A DNA stretch of 64,000 nt from Rhizobium sp. BG4 (GCF_016864575.1 NZ_CP044126.1:62001-126000), one strand, 5' to 3'; positions 25,324-33,599 are shown, numbered from the stretch's first letter. A program made the numbers and translations. Notes: a model not told the origin generated them from the sequence alone.

Positions 25324-26767
25324 AACCACAATCTTTCAGGAGCCGCACCTCGAGTTCGGCGATAGCCACCACAACACCGATCCGAGGCGTGGCCTGGTTG
25401 TTGGCGGACCGTTGCAGACCCCTATCGGAGATACCATAAAGATCGCCGTGGTCGGTAGCGCCAAGACCGTCGAAGACGCCAAGCGCTTCATGGGCACTGT
25501 CGCCGGCGGCGTCGCAGGAAACGGTGGGAAGCATCCGAATATGCACCCTGATTTCCCCGGGTTGGGCAATCAGAATCCTTATAGATGCAAGTTCGAAGTG
25601 GATGAGCGCGCAACTGCTGCCATCCCTCAGTCGAAAATCGACAGGATTAAGAAGGAGCCATACACCGATAAGGCCATCGAAATGGCAGTCGACGAGATAT
25701 TCAAGGAGCTCCAAGCTATCGACGAGAGTGGAAATCGCCCGGACGTCGCCATCATAGCCCTCCCTGTTTCCCTGATCGAAAGGGTGTGGAATGCCCGTCC
25801 CGACACAAGCGATGACGATGAAACAGACGCCGCCGAGCGGGCAGACGTCCTGAATTTTCGCGGGCTCCTCAAGGCGAAGTCGATGCATTTGAGCTTTCCG
25901 ACCCAGATCGTGTGGGAGGATGTATTTGACGAGAAGGTCTCAATTCCGAAAAAGATCAAGGACGACAGCGAACGTAACACTCAAGATGACGCTGATGTCG
26001 TCTGGAACCTGATGACGTCGCTTTACTACAAGGGAACTGGGCGCATACCGTGGCGGCGATTGCCTCATGTAGGTGAGTTCACAGCCTGCTACATTGGCGT
26101 CAGCTTTTATCGGGAGGCTGGCGGGAAGGACCTGTTCACGAGCGCGGCGCAGATGTTCGACGAGCGCGGCCGCGGCTTTATCCTAAAGGGTAAGCGCGCA
26201 GAAACTGAGAGTAGGGGGCGGCATCCTTACATGACCAAGGATGATGCCCGTGATCTGATCCTAGAGGTGCTCGCTGCCTATAAGGCCCACCACCGAAATT
26301 ACCCCGCCCGTGTTGCTGTCTACAAGACGTCGCGCTTCCGTGAAGAGGAGGCGGAAGGCATCACCGAGGCGATTTCCGAGCTCGCGATCGAGATGAAGGA
26401 CCTAGTCTGGATACAAGAGCGGACGGCTATGAAGGTGCTGCGCGACGGCAATTATCCTGTAATGCGCGGCACATTCGTCGAGCTCGACGGAAAAGGTTTG
26501 CTGTATACGAACGGTAGCATCCCGTACTACGGCACCTATCCTGGTACCTACGATCCCCGACCGTTACTCATTTGCCCTCATGAGTCCAGTGACAACACGG
26601 TCGAACAGATTGCCAAGGAGGTCCTCTCCTTGACTAAGATAAACTGGAATTCGACCCAGATGAACCAGAAGCTGCCGGTACCAATCAGGGCAGCCAGGAA
26701 GGTAGGCGAGGTGTTGAAATACGCAGGTGACGACAAGGTGAGCTCGGACTATTCGCGCTATATGTGA
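25307..26767 (+). CDS. Short prokaryotic Argonaute (MID-PIWI)
   Basis: This is a 486-residue short Argonaute. I choose the GTG at 25307, preceded by GGAGAGGAGGGG; the frame is open upstream to 25247 inside the partner gene. Family marks are LEFGDSHHNTDPRRGLVVGG near the N-terminus, a MID domain (residues about 40-250) and a PIWI domain (about 260-486) ending NWNSTQMNQKLPVPIRAARK, the typical C-terminal block. Where slicing Argonautes have GIDVS, this one has YIGVSFYRE, lacking the first catalytic Asp, as expected for inactive short pAgos that signal to an effector. No PAZ or N domain is present. It overlaps the DUF4365-APAZ gene, indicating a two-subunit complex. Confidence 0.88.
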   Translation: MSSKFRTTIFQEPHLEFGDSHHNTDPRRGLVVGGPLQTPIGDTIKIAVVGSAKTVEDAKRFMGTVAGGVAGNGGKHPNMHPDFPGLGNQNPYRCKFEVDERATAAIPQSKIDRIKKEPYTDKAIEMAVDEIFKELQAIDESGNRPDVAIIALPVSLIERVWNARPDTSDDDETDAAERADVLNFRGLLKAKSMHLSFPTQIVWEDVFDEKVSIPKKIKDDSERNTQDDADVVWNLMTSLYYKGTGRIPWRRLPHVGEFTACYIGVSFYREAGGKDLFTSAAQMFDERGRGFILKGKRAETESRGRHPYMTKDDARDLILEVLAAYKAHHRNYPARVAVYKTSRFREEEAEGITEAISELAIEMKDLVWIQERTAMKVLRDGNYPVMRGTFVELDGKGLLYTNGSIPYYGTYPGTYDPRPLLICPHESSDNTVEQIAKEVLSLTKINWNSTQMNQKLPVPIRAARKVGEVLKYAGDDKVSSDYSRYM

Positions 26768-26793
26768 CCGCGGGAAGGCCGGCGTGGGCTGAC

Positions 26794-26836
26794 CTCAAGA
26801 CGGAACGGCCTGCAAAGCCGGTCGCGCTGTCTTGAG
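26794..26836 (+). terminator. Hairpin after the pAgo operon
   Basis: An 8-bp stem (CTCAAGAC / GTCTTGAG) encloses a second small GC hairpin. It begins 27 nt after the pAgo stop and sits just before the right direct repeat. Confidence 0.4.
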
Positions 26837-26842
26837 CCTTGA

Positions 26843-26862
26843 CATCCCATACCTACGGTTAG
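26843..26862 (+). repeat. 20-bp direct repeat, right copy
   Basis: This copy is identical to 21266-21285, and the following bases are also alike (TGATC-N4-GC after a one-base indel). It marks the right edge of the 5.6-kb defence island. No integrase or transposase gene lies between the copies. Confidence 0.75.
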
Positions 26863-26983
26863 GTTGATCGCTTGCCGATATGAAGACACGCTGTCGTCGT
26901 TACTCCAACTCTCCTTGGAGAACAGCAAGACACCGCGGTGTCGGGAAAAGCGTCAACCGGCACCGCGGACATGTTTCCCAGCT

Positions 26984-28144
26984 TCAGATGTTCAGGGCGT
27001 GGACCTCGACCATTTCATCGAACCCCTTGACGCCGTGCATTCCAAGGCAGTCTGACTGGTCCGCGCATCCGGCCGAAGCGACGAAGTCTCCGGAAATCAA
27101 CACGGGCCTCTTGAGCTTTTTGGTCAAGGTTTCGAGCCGAGATGCGAGATTGACCGCAGGCCCAATCACCGTGAAGTCCAATCGCCGCCGAGAACCGATG
27201 TTCCCGTACATGACTTCACCCACGTGAACCCCGGTCCCGAATTGGACGGGAAACTTCGTCGAGGTCCGGCGCGCGGACGCCTCGTATGCGGCCGTCAACG
27301 CGGCTATCAGTCTTTGACAAGCATTGGGACGATTGAGCGGGAACACGGCCAGCAAGCCGTCGCCCATGAATTTCAGGATTTCCCCGCCGAATTTCTCGAT
27401 GGGATCGGCTATCAGATCGAAATAGTCGTTCAAGATGTCGATGACGTGGTCCCTGTGCTGGCTGCCTGATAGAAGCGTGAAGTTCCGTAAATCGCAGATC
27501 ATGATCGCCGCACTCAAGGTCGTGCCGCTTCCGCGGGTTGTGGCTCCTTCGAGAATTTGCTCGCTTGCATGTGGACCGACATAGGTTTGCAGCAGTGTAC
27601 GCGCCAACTGGTTTTTAAGGCGTATTTCCGAGATCAGCGAGAACAGGGGCAACGTGGCTTCCATCAACTCGACGTCTGTTGGCTCGAACCCCTGCGGACT
27701 ATCGGTGGCGAAGGTGATCAGGTGACGACGGCCCTGAGTATGATCCATTGGCCAGGCGACGTAGTCGGTGTGGCCCTGATCGCGCAGCTCCTCGTAGACG
27801 GGGTACTTGTGGGGACCGTGTAGCTGGAGCACCTGCCGTATCTGACTGCCCGTCGCGAGCACGAAATGGAAAGGGCTTCTTAGAAAAACCTCAGTCGCCT
27901 CTACGTCATAGGCGACGTTCTGGATGTCCACACGGTCGTGACCTCTATGCCAAATGAGGCGTGTCCCCAGCCACTGAGGATGGTGAACTCGCAAGTGCAA
28001 GGTTGCGCGGCTCAATCCGATTCCCGCCTGCATTAGCCGTTCGCAGAGCTGAACGAATATTCGCTCGAGCGTCGCCTCATCCCGGAGGCCCTCCGAGAGC
28101 CAACTGATAACCTCCGATCGCCTATCGTGACTCTCTCTCATCAT
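26984..28144 (-). CDS. Class III adenylate/guanylate cyclase with GAF-like sensor
   Basis: This is a 386-residue protein. ATG 28144 follows AAGGA eight bases upstream; the TTG at 28150 is an alternative. The first 195 residues look like a GAF-type sensor (ATLERIFVQLCERLMQAGIG ... YVAWPMDHTQGRRHLITFAT). The C-terminal catalytic domain has metal Asp residues in MICDLRNFT and FMGDGLLA, and RLDFTVIGPAVNLASRLE, where Asp in the specificity position favours ATP. It would make cAMP in response to a small ligand. It is the first gene right of the defence island and lies downstream of azoR on the same strand. Confidence 0.9.
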   Translation of the reverse strand: MMRESHDRRSEVISWLSEGLRDEATLERIFVQLCERLMQAGIGLSRATLHLRVHHPQWLGTRLIWHRGHDRVDIQNVAYDVEATEVFLRSPFHFVLATGSQIRQVLQLHGPHKYPVYEELRDQGHTDYVAWPMDHTQGRRHLITFATDSPQGFEPTDVELMEATLPLFSLISEIRLKNQLARTLLQTYVGPHASEQILEGATTRGSGTTLSAAIMICDLRNFTLLSGSQHRDHVIDILNDYFDLIADPIEKFGGEILKFMGDGLLAVFPLNRPNACQRLIAALTAAYEASARRTSTKFPVQFGTGVHVGEVMYGNIGSRRRLDFTVIGPAVNLASRLETLTKKLKRPVLISGDFVASAGCADQSDCLGMHGVKGFDEMVEVHALNI

Positions 28145-28180
28145 CTTCAATTTCCTTGCAAAGCCGTAGACTGCGTTTGA

Positions 28181-28813
28181 CTACCAATACCGCGACCACA
28201 ACGCCTGGATTGAACGGTGTCCGGTCTCTCTCGCGGCATCCAAGTTCAAGTCCAAGGGGTGACGAAAAGAGCCTGGATCGCCGCATACCTCGATCTGGTC
28301 GGGTAGGGGGAAAAACTCGATGCTTGTTACCCCCATCACCGCAAAGATCGTTCTTAGATACGGAATCAGGAAATCGGGGCCGTCCAGTGCCGCATTGCCA
28401 CGCGAGAAGCTCACAAGCACAGGTCTGTCTACGAGCATCCCGACCATTCTATTGTCAATATAACGGAACGTTCTATCGGGCCTTACAACATGGTCGATCC
28501 AGGCCTTCAGCGGCGACGGAACTGTCAGATTGTGCATGGGCGTCGCGAGGACTATGGCTTCACTTCGAACAACCTCCTCTATGAGTTCATCAGACAGAGA
28601 ATGTGATCCCGATGAGCCTACGACGTGGCCCGGAACACGAGACGACATCGAGAATTCGCGGTCGATATGGGGCATGTTTGAATCATTCAGGCATCTGACG
28701 GTGACTTCGACATTCCTACCCGAGGCCACCAATTCCTCGATCATCCGATGGGAGTTACGCGCGCTGGCGGATGCATGTCCGCGCGGGCTACAAATCAGAT
28801 GCAAAATCCTCAT
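28181..28813 (-). CDS. azoR: FMN-dependent NADH-azoreductase
   Basis: This is a 210-residue flavodoxin-fold NADH:quinone/azo reductase. N-terminal SPRGHASASARNSHRMIEEL is the FMN-phosphate loop region. TPMHNLTVPSPLKAWIDHVV and FSRGN follow the AzoR pattern. It reduces azo dyes and quinones by two electrons, protecting from thiol-specific stress. Its start overlaps the stop of the small upstream gene (4 nt), so the two are coupled, and a box lies upstream of that small gene. Confidence 0.9.
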   Translation of the reverse strand: MRILHLICSPRGHASASARNSHRMIEELVASGRNVEVTVRCLNDSNMPHIDREFSMSSRVPGHVVGSSGSHSLSDELIEEVVRSEAIVLATPMHNLTVPSPLKAWIDHVVRPDRTFRYIDNRMVGMLVDRPVLVSFSRGNAALDGPDFLIPYLRTIFAVMGVTSIEFFPLPDQIEVCGDPGSFRHPLDLNLDAARETGHRSIQALWSRYW

Positions 28814-29022
28814 GAACTTCCATTCTCTCGGTTCTCGCGTTCAAGCTCCTCATCCGACGGGCGAGGTTTGCCAAATGGAAATCCATCAGGATAGGCCTGC
28901 GGCGCGTACAAGGGAATGACGATGCGTTCAGCCTCCGAGGCTGTTCGCCGATCGCGGAAAATCACCTCCCACAGCGACTTCACCCGACGGATGAAGCGCC
29001 CGAAGGCTCGTTCGTCGAACAC
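28810..29022 (-). CDS. Small protein cotranscribed with azoR
   Basis: This is a 70-residue, charged, soluble protein (MFDERAFGRFIRRVKSLWEV ... RPSDEELERENRENGSS). It has a basic amphipathic N-terminus and an acidic tail; no domain is known. The stop overlaps the azoR start by 4 nt. A FixJ-type box lies 60 bp upstream. The overlap and promoter make it a real gene; function unknown. Confidence 0.65.
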   Translation of the reverse strand: MFDERAFGRFIRRVKSLWEVIFRDRRTASEAERIVIPLYAPQAYPDGFPFGKPRPSDEELERENRENGSS

Positions 29023-29081
29023 GTTGATCTACTCCTGTTTCGATAAGGAGGAACCTACGCCGTCCGGAGAAGGATATGCAC

Positions 29082-29095
29082 TATACGTCAGTTTG
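29082..29095 (-). promoter_or_regulatory. FixJ/StyR-type box
   Basis: On the minus strand CAAAC-TGAC-GTATA. TAGGTT (29052-29057, minus) is centred 34 nt downstream, ahead of the small gene and azoR. Confidence 0.5.
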
Positions 29096-29117
29096 ACCGA
29101 TGCCAGACCGGCGCGTC

Positions 29118-29489
29118 TCAGTGCCGGCTTTTCGTCGAGATGAAGGTGAGCAGGTCCGCTGAATTGATAGGCTTTTCGAGAAAGCCCGCCGCGCCTCCGC
29201 GGACTGCGGCGGCTCGGGTCCTGCTGTCGGCGAAGGAGGTCATGATACAGACCGGCGGGCCATCCTGGCGGATCAACGATTCCAGCAGTTGCAGCCCGCT
29301 CATCCCTGGCATTTTCAGATCAGCGAGCACGCAATGGACGTTATTGACGTCGCCGGATGCCAGGAATTCATTCGCAGAGCGGTAGGTCTTGCTGTCGATG
29401 CCCATAGCGTCAAAGAAGTCGTGCAGCGACTCCAGCAAAGACAGGTCGTCGTCAACGATGGCGACCGTAGTGTGTGGCTTGGAACGCAT
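29118..29489 (-). CDS. Single-domain response regulator (FixJ-receiver type)
   Basis: This is a 123-residue receiver-only protein: VAIVDDDLSLLESL, acceptor Asp in CVLADLKMPG, Thr/Ser in IMTSFADSRT and Lys in FLEKPIN. ATG 29489 is preferred; the open frame begins at 29516. It lacks a DNA-binding domain and so may act as a phosphate sink, a shuttle or by protein contact. It lies downstream of the FixJ-type regulator at 29559 on the same strand (69-bp gap). Confidence 0.9.
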   Translation of the reverse strand: MRSKPHTTVAIVDDDLSLLESLHDFFDAMGIDSKTYRSANEFLASGDVNNVHCVLADLKMPGMSGLQLLESLIRQDGPPVCIMTSFADSRTRAAAVRGGAAGFLEKPINSADLLTFISTKSRH

Positions 29490-29558
29490 TGAACCTCTGA
29501 TTGTGGAGCTGGCCATGGCTAGCCTGACATTGTTTCGGTGTCGGGAGGTTGAGATATC

Positions 29559-30197
29559 CTAGCTGACGAGTTCGAACTGCCGCACGAGGTCGGCCAGCGA
29601 CTTCGCACGCATCTTTCTCATCACACTGCCGCGGTGAAGTTTCACCATGATCTCGCTGATGCCTAGTTCGAAGGCGATTTGCTTGTTCATCAGTCCACTG
29701 GCGACGAGCGCAAGCATTTGCGTTTCGCGCGGAGTAAGGGTCGCGACTCGCGATCTCACCTCCATTCGCTGGAACCTCAGCTGCAATTGACCCTGATCCA
29801 GAGCAAACGCGGCCTTTATCGCCTCTATCAGGTCGTACGTGCGAAGGGGCTTCTGTAGAAAGTCCACCGCGCCGGCCTTCATCGCCGTCACGCTGGTTGC
29901 CACGTCACCGTGTGCTGTCATGAAGACGACTGGTAGATCGAAACCATTGGCGCTCAGTTTGGACTGAAATTCGATACCGTTGACCCCAGGCAGACGCACG
30001 TCGAGCAGAACGCATCCCGACGCAGTCCTGGACGCGTTCTGTAGGAAGGACGGTGCATCTTCAAATGCCTCGGCATCTATGCCCAACGATTGGAAGAGGT
30101 CCAAAAGTGAAAGGCGCAGCTCTTCGTCGTCCTCCACGATGTGGACGATCTGCCGGTAGTTTGCCGGCGGTTCGACGGATTCGGCAACGTCTGCCAT
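29559..30197 (-). CDS. FixJ/StyR-type response regulator
   Basis: This is a 212-residue regulator. ATG 30197 has GGAGG seven bases upstream; upstream Met codons lack this. The receiver has VHIVEDDEELRLSL, acceptor Asp in VLLDVRLPG, Thr in FMTAHGDV and Lys in FLQKPLR. The LuxR-type domain has LTPRETQMLALVASGLMNKQ, then ISEIMVKLHRGSVMRKM. It follows the PAS histidine kinase gene at 30338, a likely cognate pair. A clear box with TAGAAT (-10) lies in the 140-bp gap between them, so it has its own, perhaps autoregulated, promoter. Confidence 0.93.
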   Translation of the reverse strand: MADVAESVEPPANYRQIVHIVEDDEELRLSLLDLFQSLGIDAEAFEDAPSFLQNASRTASGCVLLDVRLPGVNGIEFQSKLSANGFDLPVVFMTAHGDVATSVTAMKAGAVDFLQKPLRTYDLIEAIKAAFALDQGQLQLRFQRMEVRSRVATLTPRETQMLALVASGLMNKQIAFELGISEIMVKLHRGSVMRKMRAKSLADLVRQFELVS

Positions 30198-30269
30198 GAC
30201 AGGTCCTCCAACCGGATTTGATGGCATCAGATTAGAGCGCATTCTACCACCTTCTCCCCCTCGAACAAG

Positions 30270-30283
30270 TAAACCAACGTTTG
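30270..30283 (-). promoter_or_regulatory. FixJ/StyR-type box
   Basis: TAAAC-CAAC-GTTTG. On the minus strand TAGAAT (30241-30246) is centred 33 nt away, ahead of the regulator at 30197. It is followed on the plus side by GCTATC, seen near other boxes. Confidence 0.65.
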
Positions 30284-30337
30284 CTATCTATATGCAAATC
30301 AACGAGGAAATGTTTCAATTGCAACTTCCCGAGCCCG

Positions 30338-32356
30338 CTAGACGATAGGCAGTGTGACGTGAAAAACCGCGCCGACGCTTCCCTCGTTGTTAGCTGAGAT
30401 CGTCCCGCCATGATCGCCGATGATGGACCGGCATATGGCAAGTCCCATCCCCATCCCATCTGCCTTCCGAGAGAAAAAGCCATCGAAAATCTTCTCGATG
30501 TCGTCAGCTCTAATTCCTCCACCGGTATCCCGCACTGTGAGCAGCACTTTGTCTCCCGACTGGGTCGTCTCTACCGAAATTTCTCGGGCGCGTCCGTTGC
30601 CCGCGGCAATCGCTTGAATGCCGTTGATGAGCAGGTTTACGATCACCTGTTGAAGCTGAACTCGGTCGCCGAGGATGCGTCTCAGGCCGCCCGTGAGACG
30701 GGAAGCGATCACGATGTGATGTGCCTGGCTCTCCGACCTTACGAACAGAACGGCTTCCCGCACGATATCGTTGAGATCGATGAAGTCGCGGACTGGGTCG
30801 GATTTCACCGCCATGTCCTTGATCCTGCGGATTACCTCGTTGGCTCGATGCGCGTTTTCCATGATACGCGCCATGATGGTCTTCACCTTAGGAAGGTTTG
30901 GCTCATCCCTTGTCAGCCAACGTATTCCAGTGTCGGCATCGGTCACAATCACGGACAGGGGCTGACGGACTTCATGGGCTATCGATGTCACCAGCTCGCC
31001 AAGTGCTGATATCCGGGCCGCGTGTGCGAAGTCTGCTTCGATCTTTCTCAGCTGCCTCTCGATACGACGTTGTTCGGTGACATCGATCATCATGATCAAG
31101 GTCTTGTCGAGTTTCTCCGGATACTGAGGAAACGTCACATAAAACAGGACATCGAGAAGCTCGCCATCGAACGCGAGGATTTTCATCTCCTCGGTGTAGT
31201 TTCGGCCGCCACCGAAGTGCGCCATCACCACGCGGGCGGCTGCGGCAGGTGTTCCGGCAAAGAGATAGGACACGTTTTGTAGAAAGTCTTCTCGACGGGT
31301 CCCGCGGAAAAGGCGCATCGCGCTTTCGTTGATCTCGGTGACAACAACAGCCTCGCTCGCGAAGCGAACTAGGTCGGGTTGGGATTCAAGATACTGCTCA
31401 ATGTCGTCAATACCCGACGCCTTCAGCCTTTCAATCACGCCGCTCATGACTCGCGCGTCGACCTGCCAAACGGGGATGGGGATATTGTCGATCAGATGGC
31501 GATAGCGTTGCTCGCTCGCGGATATTTCCCAATAGGTTTCCGGATCGGTCCAGGAGCCGGTCACGCTGACCGAAAGCAGGGTAGGGTGCTCAGCACTGGA
31601 GCGCCAGACGGTCAGCGTATCAACTCCGACTGTCTGCCTGACGATTGGATTTTCGTGTTCCGACATCACCAGCACTGCAAACGTCATGTCGAGCAGCGCG
31701 TCTCTATGGTTTTTCGGCCAGCAGCGGTAGGCGCTCTTCCCGATGACGGAATTCGGGCTTTTCTCGTTTGCGAAGAGTTTGGCCGCCGTCAGGTTCAAAT
31801 CTTTGATTTTGAGATGGTCGGCTATCAGGCGCGGATCAATCGACGACGCCTCCCTTGAGGCCGCCTTCTCCCCGCCCATCAAGTCACCGAACACCGCGGC
31901 GGCATCCGTGACATCAACACTCCAGACAGCGACCCAGTCCCGCTGAAAACCAACGGATTGCCCTTCCACTATACGGGGATCGGCTGGGCGGCCATACTCG
32001 ATGAACGCACCGGCATGGCTTTCGGTCTCCGGACGAAACTTTATTCGTACATCGACGAGGACTGGCAAACCGTCGGGCTTCCGTCGCTGGACAATTCCCT
32101 GCCAAGCGCGCTTCGAAGCAATTTCCTCGAACGCCGGCGCATCGTCAGACGACCCGAAAATTTCTACGGCGGTCTTTCCAACAGCTTCGACATTCACGAC
32201 GCCATAGAACAACTGGGACGCTTCGTTCCAATGAACGATGCGCCCTTCCATGTCGTAGATCACAATGCTTTCGTTGGAGACGTCGGCGATTTCAACGGTC
32301 AGGTCGTCTATGACGGGCCTAGAGAAATCGGCGTCGATCTTTGTCTGTTCGGCCAT
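30338..32356 (-). CDS. PAS-sensor histidine kinase
   Basis: This is a 672-residue kinase without membrane segments. ATG 32356 follows GAAGAAGAG; the frame is open far upstream without support. PAS folds occupy about 20-110 (SIVIYDMEGRIVHWNEASQL) and 275-395 (YRHLIDNIPIPVWQVDARVM, with EMKILAFDGELLDV). HisKA has the phospho-His in SIAHEVRQPL. HATPase_c has QQVIVNLLINGIQAI and GMGMGLAICRSI. This FixL/TodS-like kinase type pairs with FixJ/StyR regulators, and its neighbours at 29559 and 29118 fit. It is probably a cytoplasmic sensor of a small molecule or redox state. Confidence 0.9.
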   Translation of the reverse strand: MAEQTKIDADFSRPVIDDLTVEIADVSNESIVIYDMEGRIVHWNEASQLFYGVVNVEAVGKTAVEIFGSSDDAPAFEEIASKRAWQGIVQRRKPDGLPVLVDVRIKFRPETESHAGAFIEYGRPADPRIVEGQSVGFQRDWVAVWSVDVTDAAAVFGDLMGGEKAASREASSIDPRLIADHLKIKDLNLTAAKLFANEKSPNSVIGKSAYRCWPKNHRDALLDMTFAVLVMSEHENPIVRQTVGVDTLTVWRSSAEHPTLLSVSVTGSWTDPETYWEISASEQRYRHLIDNIPIPVWQVDARVMSGVIERLKASGIDDIEQYLESQPDLVRFASEAVVVTEINESAMRLFRGTRREDFLQNVSYLFAGTPAAAARVVMAHFGGGRNYTEEMKILAFDGELLDVLFYVTFPQYPEKLDKTLIMMIDVTEQRRIERQLRKIEADFAHAARISALGELVTSIAHEVRQPLSVIVTDADTGIRWLTRDEPNLPKVKTIMARIMENAHRANEVIRRIKDMAVKSDPVRDFIDLNDIVREAVLFVRSESQAHHIVIASRLTGGLRRILGDRVQLQQVIVNLLINGIQAIAAGNGRAREISVETTQSGDKVLLTVRDTGGGIRADDIEKIFDGFFSRKADGMGMGLAICRSIIGDHGGTISANNEGSVGAVFHVTLPIV

Positions 32357-32630
32357 AACTCTTCTTCGAGAGCCGGAAGGCGGCTTTTGGATCGCTTCAG
32401 TCCGGGTCGTTCCGTTGGTTCCGTGGACGTTGTCGAGACGATGCGGTGCGGGTTGATGGAGGGATATCGTGAACGCAATGCGCTTTCCCGAGGTCACCCA
32501 TCGCCAGCCAGATTTTGGCAATGCGGTTTGCCAGGCGACGAAGGAATGACCGATCCGGCCTTTGACCACGCGGTGCCATGCCATCCTCCTCGACGGAGAG
32601 TGCGCCTTGGGGCGCACCCTCATTGTGTTG
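32357..32630 (-). promoter_or_regulatory. Gap between kinase and quinone reductase
   Basis: In this 274-bp region I see a 7-bp hairpin (GTGCGCC-TTGG-GGCGCAC, 32600-32617) that may end the quinone-reductase transcript. No FixJ-type box was found upstream of the kinase. Confidence 0.4.
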
Positions 32631-33260
32631 TCAGGCTGCTGCGCCGGGAATCTTGGCGTGGAGCAAGCCGCGTGCCACGGAGGCGACGCGACGACCTTGG
32701 AAACGCGCGACGGCAAGATGATCGTCGTCCGGCTTCTGTGTGTCGCGGGCTGAAACGTGTGTCGCTCCGTATGGAGTGCCGGCCTTGAACATCGCAGGGT
32801 CGGCGTAGCCGAGCGGAACGATGATAAGCCCCAGGTGCGCCATCGGAGTGTAGATCGACAGCAGGGTGGATTCATTGCCGCCGTGCAGGGATGAAGTCGA
32901 GCCGAAAACCGATCCTACCTTGCCGTTGAGCTTTCCCTGGAACCACAGACCGCCGAGCCCGTCGATATACGCCTTGAGTTCGGAGGAAATGGAGCCGAAA
33001 CGGGTTGGCGTGCCGAACACGATCGCATCTGCCCATTCGGCGTCTGCTTCGGTGGGGGCTTCGTACTTCTCGTTCATCGCATGGGCGTTCTCGCGCCAGC
33101 CAGGAACCTGGGACATGACGTCGTCGCCGACGAACTCGCGCGTCCGTCGAAGGCGCACTTCCGCACCCTCGTCGATGGCTCCCTGAGCGATCGCGTTTGC
33201 GAGAATTTCGGTGGAGCTGTTCCGCGAATAGAATGCGATTAGCACTTTGGGTTTCGACAT
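32631..33260 (-). CDS. wrbA: WrbA-like NAD(P)H:quinone oxidoreductase
   Basis: This is a 209-residue flavodoxin-like enzyme. ATG 33260 follows GGAGG. FMN-binding YSRNSSTEILANAIAQGA is at residues 10-28, then GTPTRFGSISSELKAYID, and GSTSSLHGGNESTLLSIYTP, a WrbA hallmark, followed by PLGYADP. It reduces quinones by two electrons to hydroquinones. It is divergent from the ring-cleaving dioxygenase operon, with one CGTCCA-N6-TGGACG operator near each start. The pairing suggests quinone reduction feeding hydroquinone cleavage. Confidence 0.9.
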   Translation of the reverse strand: MSKPKVLIAFYSRNSSTEILANAIAQGAIDEGAEVRLRRTREFVGDDVMSQVPGWRENAHAMNEKYEAPTEADAEWADAIVFGTPTRFGSISSELKAYIDGLGGLWFQGKLNGKVGSVFGSTSSLHGGNESTLLSIYTPMAHLGLIIVPLGYADPAMFKAGTPYGATHVSARDTQKPDDDHLAVARFQGRRVASVARGLLHAKIPGAAA

Positions 33261-33359
33261 GTCTGCCTCCGGCGTTGCTGCTGTCGGCCCGTGCCGAAGC
33301 GTTGACCGGAAAATGGCGAACCTGAGCGGCCGTAAGAAGCCGTCAAAAGCCAGAACGTG

Positions 33360-33377
33360 CGTCCAAAACTTTGGACG
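33360..33377. promoter_or_regulatory. Operator 1, CGTCCA-N6-TGGACG
   Basis: A palindrome CGTCCAAA-AC-TTTGGACG (8-bp arms) lies about 100 bp upstream of the quinone-reductase start. It shares arms and spacing with 33475-33492. The regulator is unknown; no regulator gene is adjacent. Confidence 0.6.
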
Positions 33378-33474
33378 ATCACCATGTGGATGTGTCAGTC
33401 CAGACGTCGAGCCAGCGGAAAATCGGCAACATTTGGCGCGAGTCCTTTCAGACCACACGCTGTTCACCCCCGCG

Positions 33475-33492
33475 CGTCCATGTTTTTGGACG
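33475..33492. promoter_or_regulatory. Operator 2, CGTCCA-N6-TGGACG
   Basis: CGTCCA-TGTTTT-TGGACG (extendable to GCGTCCA / TGGACGC, 33474-33493) lies 107 bp upstream of the dioxygenase start. Its centre is 115 bp from operator 1. Confidence 0.6.
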
Positions 33493-33599
33493 CTCCGTCT
33501 CCCTTGGACCGACTTCTGAGTCAGCGGCGGTCGCTCTAGGGTTCCCCCCAATCGAGCCAGCGAAGGCCGAGAAGGAACGATAATTCGAAAAGGTGGAAC

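Noticed and set aside
21266..26862. The repeats as ordinary promoters of the defence genes
   Set aside because: Both defence operons start near 23.8-24 kb; the repeats lie at the outer 3' ends and would read antisense. A promoter role for those operons is unlikely.
32357..32875. Upstream extension of the PAS kinase
   Set aside because: The open frame runs into the quinone-reductase gene and lacks PAS or ribosome-site support; ATG 32356 fits better.
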